Shown here: piece after piece, positions 1 to 14,873 of the stretch | How positions within the stretch are numbered: the stretch's first letter is position 1 | Layout: every line of letters begins with the position of its first letter | Assembly: GCA_002104905.1 (NCBI GenBank) | Contig: MCFE01000233.1 | Coordinates: 57,076-121,075 of the forward strand | Source of the DNA: Basidiobolus meristosporus CBS 931.73 | Lineage: Eukaryota > Basidiobolomycota > Basidiobolomycetes > Basidiobolales > Basidiobolaceae | Reading direction: 5' to 3' | DNA length: 64,000 bases | Notes under the pieces: generated by a model | What the model saw: the letters and a program-made list of their open reading frames with translations, nothing else | What the model was told of the DNA's origin: nothing | The model's database searches: none | Translations under genes and position numbers: made by a program

Positions 1-2
1 AT

Positions 3-3000
3 GTACAGATCCCCATCATGTTACGTTCCTCTTTCTGTGTTCTTACAGGGCTGGATAGAGCTGATTTTCATAATCTCGACGAGTGTCCTTATGATCAAGT
101 GTGTATATATCAGATTTTTCTTTAATACTTATGTTAATGAATTTGAATAGGGAGGGTACTTCGTGGTAAATGGCTCAGAAAAGGTGCTTATAGCGCAAGA
201 GCGAACAGCAACAAATAAGGTGTTCGTTTTTGCCAAGACCCCACCATCACCCTACAGTTTTATTGCAGAGGTCAAGAGTGCTACATCCCGAGGACATTCA
301 CTGGTGAATCCTGTTCTGGTCAAAATGTTGGCGAGCAATACAAGCAAAGGGGTAGGTACGATATTTTATATTCTACTTAGCGTAGATGGCTAATTACTCT
401 CTAACAAATTCAGATATCTGGACAATACATACGCGTCAACCTACCATACATCAAGCAAGAAATTCCTGTTGTGATCGTATTTAGGGCTCTAGGAATCTTG
501 GCAGATAAAGATATATTGCAGTACATATGTTACGACAAGAATGATTCGCAAATGCTAGAGTATATGAAACCATGCATTGAGGAAGCCTTTGTTATTCAGG
601 AAATGAACGTAGCATTGGATTTCATCGGACGAAGGGGCCACTATGTAGGAGTTAGCAGTGAAAAAAGAATTCGGTAGAATATGAAATTCCATCTTTGTTC
701 GAGATTGACACTCAACTATCAATAATCTAGACATGCTAGTAGTATACTACAAAATGAATTTCTTCCGCATATGGGTATTCAAGCCTACAATCAAACTAGA
801 AAAGCATACTTCCTCGGGTATATGGTGCATCGGCTGCTTTTAGCATCTTTAGGAAGGCGTGAGTTAGATGATCGCGATCATTATAGCAACAAACGAATGG
901 ATCTAGTAGGACCGTTGCTAGCAATGCTATTTCAAACATTGTTTAAAAAATTATCCAAAGATATTGGAAAGTACATTGGTAAATGCATTGAATATAATCG
1001 TGACATCCGACTGACATCAGCTGTAAAATCGAATATCATTACAAACGGGCTGGTATATTCATTAGCCACTGGAAACTGGGGTGACCAGGCTAAGCAGTTG
1101 CAAGCAAGAACGGGTGTATCACAAGTATTGAATCGCTACACGTTCGTCTCTACATTATCGCATTTGCGCAGGTGCAACACCCCAATTCACCGTAATGGCA
1201 AACTCACAAAACCACGTCAATTGCACAATACGCAATGGGGAATGATATGCCCAGTAGAAACGCCTGAAGGGCAAGCCTGCGGTTTGGTCAAAAATTTCGC
1301 ATTAATGGCATATGTATCTGTTGGTTATCCACCGGGAGATATTTTCGACCTGCTAGAAGAATTAACAATGGAAAATTTGGAGGAGGTTTCGAAGGAGGAC
1401 CTTGTGGATACTACCAAAGCCTTTGTGAATGGAATATGGGTAGGAATTCATCATGACCCCACCTCGTTGATGAATATTTTACGACACGCCAAACACCAAG
1501 GGTATATCAGTCCTGAGATCAGCATTGTGTATGACTATCGAGACCAAGAACTGCGGATTTTTACCGATGCAGGTCGAATCTGTCGCCCACTATTCGTTGT
1601 CGAAGATAACAAATTGCGAATAACAAAAGGAGACATACGCTCCTTGCAGAATGGAGAAAATACTGAAGGACCTTTTGGCTGGCCCGAGCTTATTACTAAC
1701 GGTATTGTCGAATATATTGACACAGCTGAAGAGGACTTTGCGCTTATTAGTATGACTCCTGAAAATATGCGCGGAATCAGTAATCGTCATGAGACGGATA
1801 TTGAGTTGGAGAAAATGTCCACTTCAAATCATCAACTGTGGACACATTGTGAGATTCATCCGAGCATGATTCTTGGCGTTTCAGCAAGTACAACTCCATT
1901 CCCTGACCATAATCAATCTCCGAGGAATACCTACGGTGCAGCGATGAGCAAGCAAGCAATTGGTACACATCTAACTAATCATCTTTTACGTATGGACACC
2001 AATTCCAATACGTTGTACTATCCCCAAAAGCCATTGTGTACCACCAGATCTATGGAATACCTACGATTTCATGAGTTTCCGACTGGACAGAATACTATTG
2101 TGGCTATATTATCCCACGGAGGCTACAATCAAGAAGATTCTTTAATAATGAACCAAAGCAGTATTGATAGAGGTCTATTCCGGAGTACTTATTACCATAG
2201 TTACATGGATCAAGAGAAGATAAATGGTATCATCACAAATCAAAGATTTGAAAACCCTGATCCAAACACAACGATAAGAATGAAGCCTGCAGGGTACAAT
2301 TGGATAGACGATGATGGCATGGTGATTCCCGGTACGAGAGTATCTAACGATAGTGTCATCATTGGGAAAACGATGCCAATCCCGAATGGCTCAGAGGAAT
2401 TAGGACTCCGCACCGAAGACCATAAGAACATCGATATAAGCACGACAATCAAGATGAGTGACTCAGGAATTGTTGATAGAGTGATGCTGAGTACAGGTCA
2501 GGACGGGGTGAAACTTGCAAAAGTTCGAGTTCGAAGTACTAGAATACCTCAAATTGGCGACAAATTTGCCAGTAGACATGGGCAAAAAGGGATTATAGGT
2601 CTGGTATATCGACATGAAGACATGCCGTTTAGTCAAGAAGGGATCGTTCCTGATATTATCATTAACCCTCATGCGATCCCCTCGCGTATGACAATAGGAC
2701 ATTTGGTTGAATGTTTACTAAGTAAGGTTTCGGCACTAAGCGGTAGTGAAGGAGATGCTACACCGTTTACTAGTGTTAGTGTTGATGCAATCTCCGAAGC
2801 CATTCAAGCCTTTGGTTATCAAAAACGGGGACTGGAGATATATTATAATGGTCTAACCGGTAGAAAACTGGAAGCACAGGTATTTGTAGGGCCAACCTAC
2901 TATCAAAAATTGAAGCATATGGTGGACGACAAGATCCATAGCCGTGCTCGGGGACCCCTTCAAATCTTGAGTCGTCAACCGATTGAAGGAAGGAAGAGAG

Positions 3001-3396
3001 AAGGAGGGCTTCGATTCGGAGAAATGGAAAGAGATTGCATCATATCGCATGGCATGGCATTGTTTCTGAAGGTAGCTTTCCTTCTCCATCTACTTGATAC
3101 TATTCAACGATATAACAATCATGATAGGAGCGACTTTGTGATGTTTCCGATGAATACAGGGTTCATATATGCGATTTATGTGGCCTCTTGGCAATAGCGA
3201 ACCTCCGAAAAAACACTTTCGAATGCCGTAGCTGTAGAAATAATACGAGGGTATAATCATATCGCGTTTAGATTTTGGTTGAATTCTAACATGTTTTATG
3301 CCCTAGATTTCTCAAGCACTGATTCCTTACGCGTGTAAACTATTATTCCAAGAGTTAATGGCGATGAACATATCTCCACGTATAGCGGTTGCCTAA
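3..3396 (+). CDS. RPB2: RNA polymerase II second-largest subunit RPB2 (5' end outside window)
   Basis: Catalytic beta-like subunit of nuclear RNA polymerase II. The window opens inside an exon. Exons read 3-98, 151-351, 414-673, 731-3071, 3128-3250 and 3307-3396, joined by GT-AG introns of 52-62 nt; every junction keeps frame and restores the family alignment. Landmarks in order: [40 protein letters not shown], the active-site GYNQEDS block, [20 protein letters not shown], and a C-terminal zinc ribbon (CDLC then CRSC) made from the last three exons. The protein ends in the usual [14 protein letters not shown] type tail. The residues resemble animal RPB2 as much as yeast, which fits a non-Dikarya fungus. 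No disabling change is seen. The N-terminal third lies upstream of the window. Confidence 0.96.
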
Positions 3397-3586
3397 GGTT
3401 TTCGGCAATGATTGGAAATGCAATTCTAGAAAGCAGTAAGCTCACAAACACCGTATATATGTAAATTTCGCTGTTATGATCACAAGCCCCAGGTAGAGAA
3501 TGAAACATATTAAAGGAAACAACAAACAGCGACATGTAAAAGAAACAATGGCCCCAACAATTTAGTAAACTGTATTGATGTGAGAG

Positions 3587-4657
3587 TTAATTTGAATCTG
3601 GTTTTTCGAATCGAAGGAAATCAACTTCTATATCAACGGACTTTTTCTTATGGAATTTGTACATCGCGGGAACATCAAACTGTGGATGAAGTTTAACAAC
3701 TATTCGAATAGAGTAGCAACGATGACCTTACCTTTAATTCAGCAACCACTTGGCAAGTAACTCCCCACTCCTTGGCTTTCTTCATGATGTGCTAGAAAAT
3801 GATTTTAGTAAACTTGGCTTAATCAACATCAAGAAGAGAAGTACTTACTTCCCTAGTGGATGTTTTATGCAGAGAATATACAGCCTTGTTAGCGAGCTGA
3901 AAGTATTTATCCAGAAATCCCGGATGATGATCAGTCAATATTCACGATGACAGCCACTTAAAGCCAACCTCACCTCAATACCACGCTTCAGAAAAACCAT
4001 ATCGATGCCAGCATTGTTTTTCGTTCCAAATGGAGGGTTCATAAGGATAGTGTCAAGTTTACCACGAAAACGCTTGAGCAAATCCTCGTCTTGGCTGGCC
4101 AGATCTATGTTAATTAAATCCATCTCTATTTCCAACTCTTCGCAGTTTTCTTGTGTGATAGCTAAAGCGTCAGGATCAATATCAAAACCAACGTTATATC
4201 TAGGAAGGAATACGTTAATTTAAACGAGCTGTAGCTTTGGTCTCAGCTTGAAAAATATTTACTTACGCGGAGCCCATCATCTGAGACGCAATGCTAACAT
4301 CCACCCAAGAATAAAAGAGAGGATAGGGTTTAATGGACTTGTAAGCAACTTGAATGAACACTTGGTAGAATGCATCGAAATCAAGATGTACCTTAAAATT
4401 CCACAGCCACAACCGAAATCACCTACGGCTTTATCTTCGATATCTTCGTATGAGTTCTGGGCTGTATAAAGCATCCTGGCAGCTAAATGTGGAGTGGTAG
4501 GATATTGCTCGAACTGGATTTTCGGGTTGTCTAAACCATCGATGGAATCAGCACGAAAGTTATAACAGGAGCACATCTCGAAAAAAAACTATAGAGACAG
4601 AGTCTTACCGAACACTGCAACTTCCTGCAAATATCCTTCGAGTTGTTTGAGCTTCAT
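3587..4657 (-). CDS. METTL5: METTL5-type 18S rRNA adenine-N6 methyltransferase
   Basis: SAM-dependent methyltransferase of the METTL5 family, known to make the single m6A in 18S rRNA with partner TRMT112. Seven exons on the minus strand: 4657-4609, 4530-4392, 4293-4267, 4199-3974, 3896-3849, 3791-3732 and 3679-3587, all with GT-AG introns and consistent phase, giving about 213 aa (human protein 209). Visible motifs are the EQYPTTPHLAARML N-terminal block, the SAM loop DFGCGCGIL, the acidic motif GFDIDPDAL, the catalytic NPPFGTKNN tetrapeptide block, and the C-terminal MYKFHKKKSVDIEVDFLRF. Choosing the acceptor at 4531-4533 makes the spacing to EQYP match the human protein exactly. It converges with RPB2, 190 bp away. 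Confidence 0.93.
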
Positions 4658-5064
4658 TCTACAATCACTTCAACAGTAGGAAATCACTGTGGTTGTGGTG
4701 TGGAGGCGGATGAAACCAGTAGGTAGCATCCAACGAACACGGATTATTTTTTTTTTGATTTCGACGGAGCGACGTAAATTTAGTTAAATTGCACCCACTT
4801 GAGCAAAGTAATTCTTTATTATAGTCATGCATTAGGCGTATGGATCATGTTGAGATGAGAATGAATGAAAATCGGTTAGGATCGTCGTTTGAGTAACGTC
4901 AAGTGCATGTTCACATGATGGCAGAGTGCTGCGACTTGTAGGAATTGGGAACAGATACTTGCATGGTAAGTATACCACAGGCTGTACAGATTCATGGATG
5001 TAGTGATATTTTATGGGATATAGTGTCAGGCTAGCAGTGATAAGAATATATTAGGGTATTAGTA
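4658..5064. other. intergenic, METTL5 promoter side and chitin synthase 3' flank
   Basis: No ORF or RNA gene recognised. It should hold the METTL5 promoter and the chitin synthase 3' UTR. A short T-run lies near 4746-4756. Confidence 0.5.
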
Positions 5065-8000
5065 TCACTGATGACCTTGAAGAATAATATCAATGCAGTT
5101 GTTAATAAATTCCTTCTTGATGGTCATGTCCATACCAAAGTAGCGGGATAGCTCGTCCCGAACTTGTTTTTTGGTAATCGACATGAGGTTAGCTGTGGAG
5201 AGGATCTGTTGGACCTCGTCCATAATCTCCTGATCAGTTGGTAGGTTGGAGAGAGCGCCACCACGACCACCCACACCTTGCATCACCGGATGATATTCAT
5301 TCACGTTGGCACTTGATGTGTAAGGAGGCACACTGGACGCGTTGCTTGCTCGAGGTCGTTGCCTGGAAACCTCAGGTGTGGCAGCTCCTCGATTACGAGA
5401 GTAGTCTCTATACTCCGATCGAGCAGCCGAATGAGCCCTGGAGCCTCTATCTTTTGAGTGCGATTGCCCGCGCAGTGACGTTGGGTAAGGGGAAAGGCTC
5501 TGAGCAGAGTGAGGAACAGGTGTGACGGAACGCCCTCGTCCTCCTGATGAGTAATACGGGTCTACTGAGCCATGAACCGAAGGTGATGGCATACTAATGT
5601 AACTCAATCCCTCAGGGCCACGAGATTTCGACCGACTGTAGGATTGACCAGAGCCTTTGGAGTCGTGTGAAACGTAGGTATCGGCCTCCCATAACTCCTG
5701 CTCGTAGTCGCCCCATTTCTTCAGTGGCACTGAGGCGGGGTCGAACTTCTCTTCACTCGAAACATGAGCCACCTTGCCTTTTTCGCCAACGACCACGCGG
5801 GTATTACCCCACGAGAAGTCATCGAAATGCCAGAATGCGTACACGGGAAGGAAGAAACTGAAGATGGGGAGCGACAGCAGGTACACGATCATCCAGCCGA
5901 TATGCTGCCATTGCCGCTTAATCAGGAAGATGAAGATCTGGAGCCCGTAGATCGCTACGAGCATGATGATGGAGATTAGTTGAAACGACGAGGGATCGGT
6001 GATGCATTTGTACAACAGGTAGCCTAGGTAGAAGCACTGCACCGGCATGATGATGGTGGAGAGCAGATCGACGAAGACAACAAAACGCATGGAGAAGCAA
6101 CAGAAGCCGCACAAACGTGGGAGATGTAGAAGCTCAGCAAGGTTGTGAATGGTCGAGTTGATCCAACGACGACGCTGTGACAGTAGCACTGACCATTCGT
6201 CTGGCGCGTTCGTCTGGCACTTGGCATCAGGCGTGAACGTCATCTTGTTGTAATTGAAATGCTTCAGCATCAAGGTGGTCAGATACCGATCCTCGCCGAG
6301 GGATAGCAGGTTCTTCTTGTGAAGAGTATCTACCTTGTTCTCCGAATAATCCTCAATGATGATGTTGGCGATCAACAGAGGCTGATTCTTTGTCGGAGTA
6401 CGGAAACGATACATGCAGAAGCATCCGGGCAGACAGGTGACCGAGCCGAACAATGACTCGAATGCCTTGCTCAGATGGTGGGAAATGAAGTACTCGTAAA
6501 CCTGGATCATCGTTATGTACGAGGCTTTGGCGTTGAGCAATTGGGTCTCACCGCAGAGACCCATGATTTTCGAGTCGTTGAGCATGCAGGAGACCATTCT
6601 ATTGAGCGAGTCCGGCAAGACGATTGTATCCGCATCAACCATCAGCACGTACTCGTAGAAGTAAGGATCGACACCGATGACATTCTTGATTTGGTGGTAC
6701 ATCTCGAGTTCCAATGGACTCATTTCGCTGTTGAAGTGCACCTTGTTGAAGAACTGCATCAATATCAGCTGCGAGTCACGTTTACCTCGGTTCCCTGGTC
6801 TTGAGCGCTCTGAAGGCTTCCCAATCTTCACCACGACGAGGTAGGGAACAGCGTGGCCGGAGCATTCGTACAGCCCAGTGTAAACCTTCGCCATGTTCAG
6901 CTGCTGGTTTCCTTCACCGAGCGCCTTGTACACCAATGGCTCTCGGTCTACGCTGGTGTCAGCGCCAAGAATATCCAATACAATCATAGGTGTGGGTTTA
7001 TCGTTTCCACCTCCGACGATCATCCCGTCCGCCACGATGAAGAGAAGCTTGCGCTTGTCGTCATATCTGAGCACCGCAAGGGAATCGATTGTCCTCTTGA
7101 GCGAATCCTCTCCTTCGGTGTAGCATGGCACTTGGCAGACCACAAACTTATCATGCTCCTCTGGTTCACGTAAGGACCCCAGCTGTAGCGCAGCCAGGAA
7201 CTTGAATAGCATGATGGCGGTTAGGAAGATGGTTGCAGACAGCAAGAAGTAGTTGGAGAATTGGCACTGAGCCGAGTTACGTGTGTCCACAGTGCCCACG
7301 TAGAATATGTTTCTAAGGCACGTTTTCATATTAGCCTTCAAATCCGGCTGATTAGCGTATAGTGTATTGAAGTTTCTCGTGACATCCTGCCCCTGATTGT
7401 TCCGGAATATTTCGACAAGCTGAGGATCCATGAACGGTGTGGCAGCAACCGCGGTGTACCCTGGAGGAGCTATCGACATGATCTGGCCTCGGGCGTATGA
7501 ATCCATATCGTACACTGCACCGTCAATAATTGCTATGGAATACCCGGACTGGCCCTTGCTGCGTACATACGAGGCTGAATACGCCATAAGCCCTTTCTTG
7601 TACTTGGCACGTAGCATTGCCATCACGTTGTCCGTATAAAAGTTCATGTAACTGTTACCAACGGTGCTGAAACGATAGTCGTGGTAAATTGCGTTGGGAT
7701 CGAGCGAGTAATTGTAGATGTTGATCGTTGGGTCTATGGGGCCGTTGTAGCCGGTGCATAGATCGCTGAGTTGTATGGGGAAGAGGCCGCTTGCGTCCGT
7801 TCCCGCATACTTCATCATTTGGGTGGATGACACTGTGTGGTGATTGTAATCCTTGATAGTGAATACCTCACCGTGGATGGAGATGTATGGATTCTGTGCA
7901 GTATTGTAACCGGCAAGCTCGCTATCCGAGTACACGTACTGTCTAGGGCAGATGATTGGCCCGAAGAATATCAAGAAAAACACCACGATCGCACAAAAGA

Positions 8001-10656
8001 ACAGGATGAGAATGCATAGTGCCGTCTTTTCACGCCAGGCCATCCTCACATCTGGTCGCTTCATTCGGCCACAGGTGCTCAAAGCGCTACTTGGGATCCA
8101 CCAGGTTAGGCACCACGTGCAGCACACCCATTGTTTACGCTGCTTAGAAGGTGGCTCAGCTTCCTCGGCGGGCAACTCTGCCTCTGCCTTGAGCTCTGAG
8201 CCTTTTAGAGCATATTGTGACTCGAAGATAGCTGATGGCGTGGTGGATACGCTCTCCGGACGTTCGAAATAATCATCATCGCTATAGAATGATCGGGTTT
8301 CGGCCGCACTCGCGAATGATCGGGATCCCGGTGAGGAGGGACGTGTGATAGCCGGCATCTGGATATTCCTGGCCTCGGCGGGGGCGGTCACCGCTTCCGG
8401 CCTCGGCTTCTTTGATTCGGCTTCGTAAAGCCGCAAGTTGTCCTCCAGATTCCTCCAAGCATCAAATGCAAGGTATACCTTAGTGTTCCCAACGAACATG
8501 TCTTTCTCGCCCCATCCGAATATGGTGCAGGTGGCCTGGCATTTTTGCTTCGGATCACGGGCCTGATCCAGCCCCATGGGCTGAAATACAGCGGCGTAGC
8601 GCTCCAGGAACTCCTCGTGGGTCAATGAATTGGTGTAATCGATCTGGCGACGCTTGGCTATTTCGGCCAGGCCCATGCATCGTACCTGCTGCTTGACTTT
8701 CTGGGAATCAAATTGGCGAGGCTTCTCTGCATCGTTGGGACGAAGGCACAACACAAACCAAGGTACCGTTTCTTGAAGCGTTTCTACTAGCTCCTCCAGG
8801 GCACATTGGAGTTGTCCCGCGATACTGGCAACTTTCTTGGAATCCTTGGTGGATTTCGTACGGGTTCGGCGCATGGACGGCTGCCTGGTGGGCATGGCCG
8901 ATTGTTGGGCAGCGATGATTGTGGCTTCGTTACGAGGATGGCTCTCATAGGCGACGTTTTTGTTGGAAAATAGCCCGGCAATGAATGGATTGCTGGTAGA
9001 TACCACGTCGGCGCCGCCGCGGAAAAGCCCAATGAAATCCGAGCCGATGGTATCGCCGTTCTTCTCCACGAACTCGCCAATGCTATAGGTCACTTTGCCA
9101 GCAAAATGCTGAATGGAAAAGCTCCCGGACGAGTTTCGAGGGGGAAGATGGAAATTGCTGCGGGACGAATGATGTTTTTTGAATGTCTCCAGCAGATGCT
9201 CGGTGGAATCAGCCGCAGAGGGGTTGGTCTTTCGGTCCATTAGGGAGATCAATCCAGTGCCGGGCTTCACCAATAGCTCCAAGCAAGGAGAATTGTCAAA
9301 GTAGGGAGCATCGGGGAGGGGGATGCCCTGCTCGTTGTACTCCTCGTTGAGAGCTTCGAATATGTGATGGTTCATGAAATGGTGGATACGTTCGTTCGCA
9401 AAGTTGACGCAAAACTGATCGAACCCGTTGACATCAAAATTTTGGAAGCCAGGCATGTCAACAAAACCAATAAAGTTGGTCTGCTTTTCGGCACATAGCT
9501 TGGTATTGATAAACTCCACTATCCAGCTGAACAGAAGGGAATACAGCGCCTTGGACAGGCTGTCCCGCTGCTCTCCGGCCTTCTGGGCATTAAGGAAGAG
9601 AGTGCAGATCTCTTTGCCGATTAGGGTGGATTTGTACGTCAGAACGCCCATCAGGTCGGACACACTTACGCCAAGGAATTCCGCCACGTTCTTAAGTACC
9701 TCTTCGTTCTTGATAGTGGCGGCCTCGTTCGGCCGGTTTTGGTTGTCAGCAAATGCAATGTTTCCCAAATGCAGAATGGCAGCCAGGAGTCGGAAGATCT
9801 GAGTTTGATACTTCTTGTTAAAGCCAAGGGACTTCATAGCCGAGCGCAACTCATCGAGAGTAATGGTTGATGGATTGTCACTTGCAGATGTCCCCGGAAC
9901 GTATGCATTCACGTCAGCCAACCTCAGGTGGTTTTGTTCTTCAACTGAGATGCCAGAGAGGAGGCAGCGGAACACATGGAAGTTGGCATTATCCATGGTG
10001 GAGTTAGTTACTCGTGACTTCTCCAGCAAGTAGTCGAGAATCTTGGCGCCGATGACTCTTCCACGCTCGTTGAATTGGATCTCGGTGTAATTTCCGTATC
10101 TGGAGGCGTTCACATTTGTTGGTGTGCGCGAGTTCCCGAAAACCTCCAAGACACTGATGGCGTTGATGATTTGTGACATGATGTGGGTTTCTTTCTTCGA
10201 TGCCTCTCTGAGCCCCGCGAGCATCCGAAGACCCAGGTTTTTGTTGTGCGACTTGCCACTTCCAGTTTCGCCACTAAGCAGGAAGAGACCGTTAGTAAAC
10301 ACTCGTTTAGAAATGGAAATCATCCCGATCTACCTGAAAATGACCACCTGATCATAACCGGTTCTGCGCATATCCAGGTAAGCATTGCTAGTTAGATCAA
10401 ATATATGCGGGGGCAACACCTGGCGTTTGCCCGAAATGTCTTTGTATGAGGCAACATATTGCTGGAGGGATGCTTGACTGTCTGTATCGGTTGATATGTA
10501 TGGGTTGATGGAGACCAGGGTGCGGGCTCCGATTTTGGCATAGAAGTCACCCTTCTGGTAAAGGTCTCTCAGGAACGCGGTTGCCTCGTCTTCGTTAAAG
10601 GAAGATAGATGGGAGAGATCCCATCCGCCTCCTGGTGGGTTGGAAGCACCGCTCAT
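5065..10656 (-). CDS. class V chitin synthase with N-terminal myosin-motor domain
   Basis: Membrane chitin synthase that transfers GlcNAc from UDP-GlcNAc to growing chitin at sites of polarised growth. Two exons, 10656-10334 and 10273-5065; the 60-nt intron contains a clear TTACTAACG branch site and its removal joins VVIF to SGETGSGKS. Total 1843 aa, usual for the class. Order: degenerate myosin motor (about 30-740, P-loop GETGSGKS), a transmembrane segment near 865, a cytochrome b5-like region (about 910-980), transmembrane near 1125, then the GT2 chitin synthase core with DADT, EDRYL (about 1435) and QRRRW (about 1475), three more membrane segments (about 1515-1590), a Ser/Arg/Tyr-rich tail, and a DEK_C-type domain in the last 60 residues. 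It is the clearest evidence that this is a fungus. The start is the ATG before SGASNPPGGG. Confidence 0.95.
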
Positions 10657-12891
10657 GGTATGAAGGCGTGTAGGTTATGGGAGTGTGCAGCAGAGGAAAT
10701 TTCAGATGCTTTGTAGATATGTAGGCTGTGTTCTGTCGCTTCAGCACTTGGTCAATAGCGCAAGCGGAAGGATATGGAATGCGAGGGGGATGTCTGAGTA
10801 CTAAAGCTTAAAGGACCGCAAGCAAAGGGACAGGAAAAAGTCAAACAAGGAGATCAAGCAGCAGTCAGATGGTACTAATGAGCAAATTTAAGAGCATAGC
10901 GCCTTACCAAAACAGCAAATCCGTAATATGACTCTAATTAATTGGCATCTGTACAGTACTCAATGGTGAGGAGTAAATTGGACTTCATTGCGATAGTCCT
11001 TCCAAATATGGATGTACCCTTGGTTGTGTAATTCCCAATGTGTGATGGAGTGCATTGATAATGTATGTCTCGATGCGACATCTCATTTGACTCAACATAT
11101 AGGCGACTGGAGTAAAAATAGATATGGGACACCAGCCCGCCATTGAACAAGCACTTTGGCTGTCCAAGCCGACGAAGCATACACAATACACGCAGTCCAG
11201 AACGACAACCTGCCAAGCACCTGTTTTGCGACGCCCCGCTTTGCAACAACATATGGCTGCTACCACCCAACCGCTCTCCAGCTAACCAAGCCAAAGGGAG
11301 TATATCTGGATTAGATGCGTGGGTCGACAGTGATTGGATCTCAGAAATAGATTGATCTTCCTCATCGTAGTGGTTTCCACGGCATTGTCTTTCATGGCCT
11401 CTCATTAGTCTCAGCCTTTGCATCTGTTTCCGTCGGGGTTGAGTCGATGTGCATCCATGAAACAAGTGACTTCATCAAATCACGGGATCATCCGGTTATT
11501 GTTTGGTAAACCCAACAGGGAAAGATCTACTTTTAGAACCATGCTCAGCCACTGTATTTTTAGCACTAGTGGGAACCCACCATCGTGCATCGAGCGTGAT
11601 CCGAAAACAAAACCACCTGAAGGAACGGAGCTGGAACTTGTTTGAAGCTGCATTGTACAAAATTGGGAGTGAACGAAATGCCACTGTGCTCCAGCCACAA
11701 AAATAGCTCGATATCCTCGGAATGATTTTTGTTGAGTGGCACCTGACCATCCATGGCCCAGTTCATTAGAGCCAACCGTGGGTGACAAATGTAGCGTCCA
11801 CCCTACACGGTCACAAGTGCACCGTTGCCGTAGCCCCGCTCTGTGGCGCCCATGGGTTGGTGCTTGATACCCATTGCTGGGGCTCCCGGGAATGACTGTA
11901 CAGAGAGCGCCGTCGCTAAATGAGCAAGGGCTCAGATATTGGGTGCGGGATTTAGCCTACTGTATCGGTGGGTTGGCGCTCCAAAACCCATCTCCCTAGC
12001 TCACTGGCAATTGGATCAATGCTGGTACATCTGATCATGAAGACATCTGCGAATCGAAGCAACCTCGGATTCCCCTTTGTTGTTTGGCTGCTAGAGTGCG
12101 GTTCCACGCGGAATGGGATGGAGCCGACCATCGTATCAACAAATCTAATCATGACAAACGGGTTGAGCGAAGGTTACACCAGCCTGTCAACTTGGCTTAG
12201 CGACCAGACGGCTGAGGCACCTTCCTCTTTGAGCATCAACGGGTTTTCTCTCTGGGAACTCGAGTGAAACCAGTAGTTCTCTCGTAATGACGAAAGCAAC
12301 GATAATAATAGCAGCCCTAAATTAACCTCCTGGGTTGTAGGCGTTGCCTGTTTGAGCATTCATGAAACCCAGCACTTGAGGGGTGGATACAACAACGGCT
12401 GATCTGTAATGGCTTGGGTCGGTTTCTCACTTCATCCGAATCCATGCTGAGACATGTGACCACGGGATTCCGCCACCCAAATAATCCCCCAACAACCATG
12501 GCATTTCCGTCCCAAGAAGCCACAGCGGCTGGGATCTGGTGTTCGTGCGGGGCTTTGTATTGATACTGCCCATGTGTCCAACAGAACCGATGAGATGTGC
12601 CAAGGCCAAGCTGCGCACCACACTTGCAATTCCACGGTCAAGGACCCCTGCAAACGCAGCAGATATTCCATAAATTCTGGCCAAACCATTGATTGTCGGC
12701 TCATCGATGGGCATGAATACAGGGTAATGAAATCCTGATCGCTTCGTTGAGGCCAGCATCCACCACCCCTGGATCACAGCCAATCAGGGTCCACGGCGTT
12801 TAACATCCGTAATTAAATCTATCAACAAATTCGCAAGTTGATTTTCCTCCTCTTTTCTTTCTTGATTCCCTGACAGGTTGCTCTGATAATA
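10657..12891. other. intergenic, 2.2 kb between divergent chitin synthase and eL19
   Basis: Only short overlapping ORFs in several frames, none with recognisable motifs, membrane segments or conserved intron patterns. It serves both divergent promoters. A pyrimidine-rich stretch at 12841-12875 lies just before the eL19 start. No tRNA-like B box was noticed. Confidence 0.5.
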
Positions 12892-13624
12892 ATGTAAGTT
12901 CGAATATCCACCATCCCATCACGTACAACCATCCAATCCTACCGAACCTCACGAGAATGCACCCCTTTCGCCCGCAGCTGTTGTCTAATCGTCTCTCAAA
13001 ATAGGGTTTCCCTGAGCAGTCAGAAGCGTTTGGCCGCTAGCGTTCTCAAATGTGGTATGAGAAAGGTCTGGATTGACCCCAACGAGGTCAACGAAATCGG
13101 CAACGCCAACTCCCGTAAGTTGCACTCCACTCCCCTTTCTGCGACCTTCTTACCAACCGGCTTGCTCACCTCCAGGCCAAAACATCCGCAAGCTTATCAA
13201 GGATGGACTTATCATCAAGAAGCCTAATGTCGTCCACTCCCGCTTCAGAGTTCGCGAGAAGCTTGCCGCTAAGCGTAAGGGACGTCACACCGGTACCGGT
13301 AAGCGCAGAGGTACCGCCGAGGCTCGTATGCCCACTCAAGTTCTCTGGATGCGTCGCCAACGTGTCTTGCGTCGCATGTTGAGAAAGTACCGTGAATCTG
13401 GCAAGATCGACAAGCACTTGTACCACTCCCTTTACATGAAATCCAAAGGTAACGTTTTCAAGAACAAGCGTGTCTTGATGGAGTTCATTCACAAGGCCAA
13501 GGCTGAGAAACTCAGAGCCAAGCTCATCGCCGACCAAGCCGAAGCCCACCGTCTTAAGGCCAAGGCTGCTCGTGAGCGTCGTGCCGAGCGCATTCAGGCC
13601 AAGAAGGAGTCCCTCCTTGCTTAG
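12892..13624 (+). CDS. RPL19: 60S ribosomal protein eL19
   Basis: Large-subunit ribosomal protein eL19 (L19e). Three exons: 12892-12893, 13005-13114 and 13176-13624, giving 186 aa. The first intron splits the ATG itself: AT sits before GTAAGT and the G comes after the acceptor, producing [15 protein letters not shown]. Family landmarks: [74 protein letters not shown] and [19 protein letters not shown]. The C-terminus is the usual basic helix rich in K, R, A and E. Introns at the very start of the gene are common in fungal ribosomal-protein genes. An AATAAA signal lies near 13682, shortly before the convergent fucose synthase gene. Confidence 0.97.
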
Positions 13625-13740
13625 ATATCCCGTGCCTACACTTGTATCTCATAGATGTAAGATCATACTTCGGGTGCAATTCAATAAACCACTTTATTAG
13701 GCTCAATCAATTGGCAATTTTGGTTGACTGGAGAGGCAAG

Positions 13741-14873
<1,133 letters not shown>

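Noticed and set aside
6475-8272. Plus-strand ORFs of 60-109 codons across the chitin synthase
   Set aside because: They are shadows of the minus-strand chitin synthase frame.
10938-12783. Several 90-175 codon ORFs in the 2.2-kb gap upstream of eL19
   Set aside because: They overlap on both strands, show no motifs and no conserved splice pattern, and look like chance ORFs.
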